This document shows, piece by piece, positions 62,880 through 64,000 of a stretch of DNA of 64,000 nt. The stretch lies in contig NZ_LT669940.1 in NCBI RefSeq assembly GCF_900128505.1, forward strand, positions 62,001 through 126,000. The letters are read 5' to 3'. The notes under the pieces were generated by a model that was not told where the DNA came from, did not search any database, and saw only the letters and a list, made by a program, of their open reading frames with translations. The number at the start of each line of letters is the position of its first letter. Positions within the stretch are counted from its first letter, which is position 1. The position numbers and the translations under genes were made by a program. This stretch comes from Parabacteroides timonensis (GTDB lineage Bacteria > Bacteroidota > Bacteroidia > Bacteroidales > Tannerellaceae).

Positions 62880-62959
62880 ATAAAAAATGGAAGAATTTGT
62901 ATTGAAATTCTGCCTTGTGTTAATTCCTGCTCTTTATCCCGAAAGCATGAATATAAATG

Positions 62960-63210
62960 ATCAGGCAGGTTTTCTGACTTTCCCGGCTTTGCAAAGCCTT
63001 CCCGACGGAATAGTTGACAGTTGACAGATAAAATACGGACAGAAAAACTGTCAACTGTCAACTTTCCACTATCAACTGAATCGTCAGTGGCATGAAGTTG
63101 CAAGCATTTCCGGCAGGCTGCCGGAACGGGATTACAGCAACGGGCATTGTTCCGGACTTTCACCGGATTCCCTCTCATCACCAGCAGAATGCATCGTGAT
63201 TCACCTTAAT
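62960..63210 (-). ncRNA. Cobalamin riboswitch (leader of the hmu-type operon)
   Basis: Read on the minus strand from about 63210, the leader has the order expected for a cobalamin riboswitch. GGTGAA, GGGAATCCGGTGAAAG, CCGGAACAATGCCCG and GCTGTAATCCCG are followed by the hallmark box GCCACTG (63091-63085), then GGGAAAGTCAGAAAACC and TGCC (62984-62964). The element starts about 10 nt after a promoter and ends about 80 nt before the receptor ATG at 62879, so B12 should reduce expression of the six-gene operon. A GTTGACA-rich inverted repeat lies inside (63012-63063). Covariance-model scoring was not run. Confidence 0.88.
63012..63063. repeat. Inverted repeat of GTTGACA units inside the riboswitch
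   Basis: AGTTGACAGTTGACAG (63012-63027) and CTGTCAACTGTCAACT (63048-63063) form a perfect 16-bp stem with a 20-nt loop. Each arm holds two tandem GTTGACA units. It lies between the GCCACTG box and the 3' conserved block, where riboswitch stems vary. Confidence 0.8.
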
Positions 63211-63216
63211 CCGTTA

Positions 63217-63246
63217 CAAAAGTACTAAAGTATTTTTGAATACAAA
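63217..63246 (-). promoter_or_regulatory. Promoter of the riboswitch and hmu-type operon
   Basis: On the minus strand TTTG (63246-63243) is followed after 18 nt by TACTTTTG (63224-63217). The predicted start near 63210 coincides with the 5' end of the riboswitch. Confidence 0.75.
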
Positions 63247-63322
63247 TAATAATTATTCAGGAAAAAATGTTTAAGCAAGATCGGTTTTGTTGTGAATCGT
63301 GATTATCAAAATGACACTACCC

Positions 63323-63376
63323 TACCATGTAAATGGGATTACTATACCGGGTAAATGAAATTACCCGGCCAGGTAA
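63323..63376. repeat. Two 20-bp direct repeats with dyad upstream of the riboswitch promoter
   Basis: TACCATGTAAATGGGATTAC (63323-63342) and TACCGGGTAAATGAAATTAC (63345-63364) recur at 22 bp and share 17 of 20 bases. A partial third copy (CCAGGTAAT) follows. The second forms the stem CCGGGTAA/TTACCCGG. They could bind a regulator or end nrdG transcription. Confidence 0.4.
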
Positions 63377-63478
63377 TATTTTTTAACATATTAAAGAGCT
63401 AGGAGAATAGTCGATTTGAGAAGCAAAATGTAATCTCAGGGGATTCGTCCTCCGAGAGTTTAAAATCCTTTTATGATT

Positions 63479-63979
63479 TCAGAGAAACGGATTATAATTG
63501 TAGAAAACCACTTTCTTTTCTTTCAGTGATTTCTTTACGTCGATCAACCGTTGGTTGCTGCTGCCGCGGAATAATAAACTTTCATCGTGCAAAGCCTGTT
63601 TGAATTTCCCGTCCACCAGTACATCGATGTATTGAAGCAACGCTGCCTGTTTTGGGTTTTCCAATAGTTTTTCAAACTTATATCCCGTGTAGCACCAAAT
63701 ATTTTTCTGGCTTTTTTCTTTAATGGCACGAGCCAGTTTGGTAAATTCTTCCGGTTGGAACATCGGATCACCGCCGCTAAATGTAACGTCGGCAAATTCG
63801 TCGGCCAGAACTTTGTCCAATATTTCTTCCGTCGGGGTTGGTTTACCTTTCTTTATATCCCATGACTCCGGATTGTGGCAACCCGGGCATTGATTCGGGC
63901 ATCCGGCAGCGTAGATAGCGGTCCGGAATCCCGGACCGTCTACGGTTGTATCTTCTATAATGTCTATGATTGAAAGCAT
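63479..63979 (-). CDS. nrdG: Anaerobic ribonucleotide reductase activating protein
   Basis: A 166-residue radical-SAM activase. The cluster-binding cysteines are C27, C31 and C34 (GCPNQCPGCHNPESW), preceded by TTVDGPGFRTAIYAAG. Further motifs are VTFSGGDPMFQPEEF and the C-terminal part LFRGSSNQRLIDVKKSL. It makes the glycyl radical on NrdD using S-adenosylmethionine, so the cell can build deoxyribonucleotides without oxygen, as expected for an anaerobe. nrdD is usually directly upstream and would lie beyond the window edge. The length is normal and the gene is complete. Confidence 0.96.
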   Translation of the reverse strand: MLSIIDIIEDTTVDGPGFRTAIYAAGCPNQCPGCHNPESWDIKKGKPTPTEEILDKVLADEFADVTFSGGDPMFQPEEFTKLARAIKEKSQKNIWCYTGYKFEKLLENPKQAALLQYIDVLVDGKFKQALHDESLLFRGSSNQRLIDVKKSLKEKKVVFYNYNPFL

Positions 63980-64000
63980 AAAAAATAATGTGTCAATAAA

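Larger units (their letters stand above)
62880..63478. other. Intergenic region between the receptor and nrdG
   Basis: Holds the cobalamin riboswitch with its promoter, a pair of 20-bp repeats (63323-63364), and no plausible gene. The stretch from 63365 to 63478 shows nothing else I can name. Confidence 0.6.

Noticed and set aside
62864..63181. Open minus-strand frame of 105 codons overlapping the riboswitch
   Set aside because: It covers the conserved riboswitch boxes and the GTTGACA repeat and has no protein-like pattern; the RNA explains the sequence.
1..64000. Insertion sequences, prophage, tRNA or rRNA genes
   Set aside because: No transposase, integrase, phage protein, tRNA cloverleaf or rRNA segment was recognised; tRNA scanning was by eye only.

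Overview
The window reads as a chromosomal segment of a gut Bacteroidales, most likely Parabacteroides (inferred, not searched). Reasons: promoters of the Bacteroidetes type (TTTG, 18-19 nt, TANNTTTG) before several genes; SusC/SusD, FecI/FecR and hybrid two-component (HTCS) proteins; outer-membrane proteins with GLUG repeats; an Na+-pumping decarboxylase; an hmu-type operon; NrdG. No rRNA, tRNA, transposase, phage or CRISPR array was seen. Layout: 1-6.6 kb holds an ECF sigma factor with a membrane partner, a YafQ-type toxin-antitoxin pair, and an operon of TonB-type receptor, LytS-like kinase, LytTR regulator and small beta-barrel. 6.6-13.4 kb, minus strand: an ATP-grasp-like protein, a DUF349 protein and a three-gene Na+-translocating decarboxylase (OadG, carboxyltransferase plus biotin carrier, OadB). 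13.4-14.4 kb is a gene-free AT-rich kilobase with a terminator-like hairpin. 14.4-22.7 kb: a TPR protein, then sigma factor, FecR, SusC and SusD without any enzyme. 22.8-27.0 kb is housekeeping: rpmH (bL34), then PASTA protein, RluA-type pseudouridine synthase, Ddl and an acyltransferase, almost without gaps. 27.1-32.5 kb: an HTCS regulator divergent from a nucleoside-type MFS transporter. 32.8-38.7 kb: two large GLUG lipoproteins. 38.9-41.0 kb: ornithine aminotransferase and arginase, bordered by REP-like palindromes. 41.5-46.0 kb: an HU-like/DUF4469 protein, five 15-bp dyads at an exact 23-bp period, a 1076-residue GLUG/InlB-repeat surface protein and an HU protein. 46.1-51.8 kb: a tripartite RND efflux system. 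52.0-54.0 kb: DinD and an AraC-type regulator, divergent across two 28-bp inverted repeats. 54.0-63.2 kb, minus strand: an operon of hmu type (TonB receptor, HmuY-like lipoprotein, membrane-anchored CobN-like chelatase, and membrane proteins of the HmuT, ExbB and DUF2149 types). 63.5 kb: nrdG. The best second-look items are two. First, the leader of the hmu-type operon has the hallmarks of a cobalamin riboswitch, so genes named for heme uptake seem to be under B12 control and may serve corrinoid or cobalt metabolism. Second, the 23-bp-period dyad array between the DUF4469 gene and the giant surface-protein gene looks like a multi-site operator and may belong with the two HU-fold genes beside it. 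Start codons were moved inward from the longest frame where a signal peptide, promoter or family start supported it.
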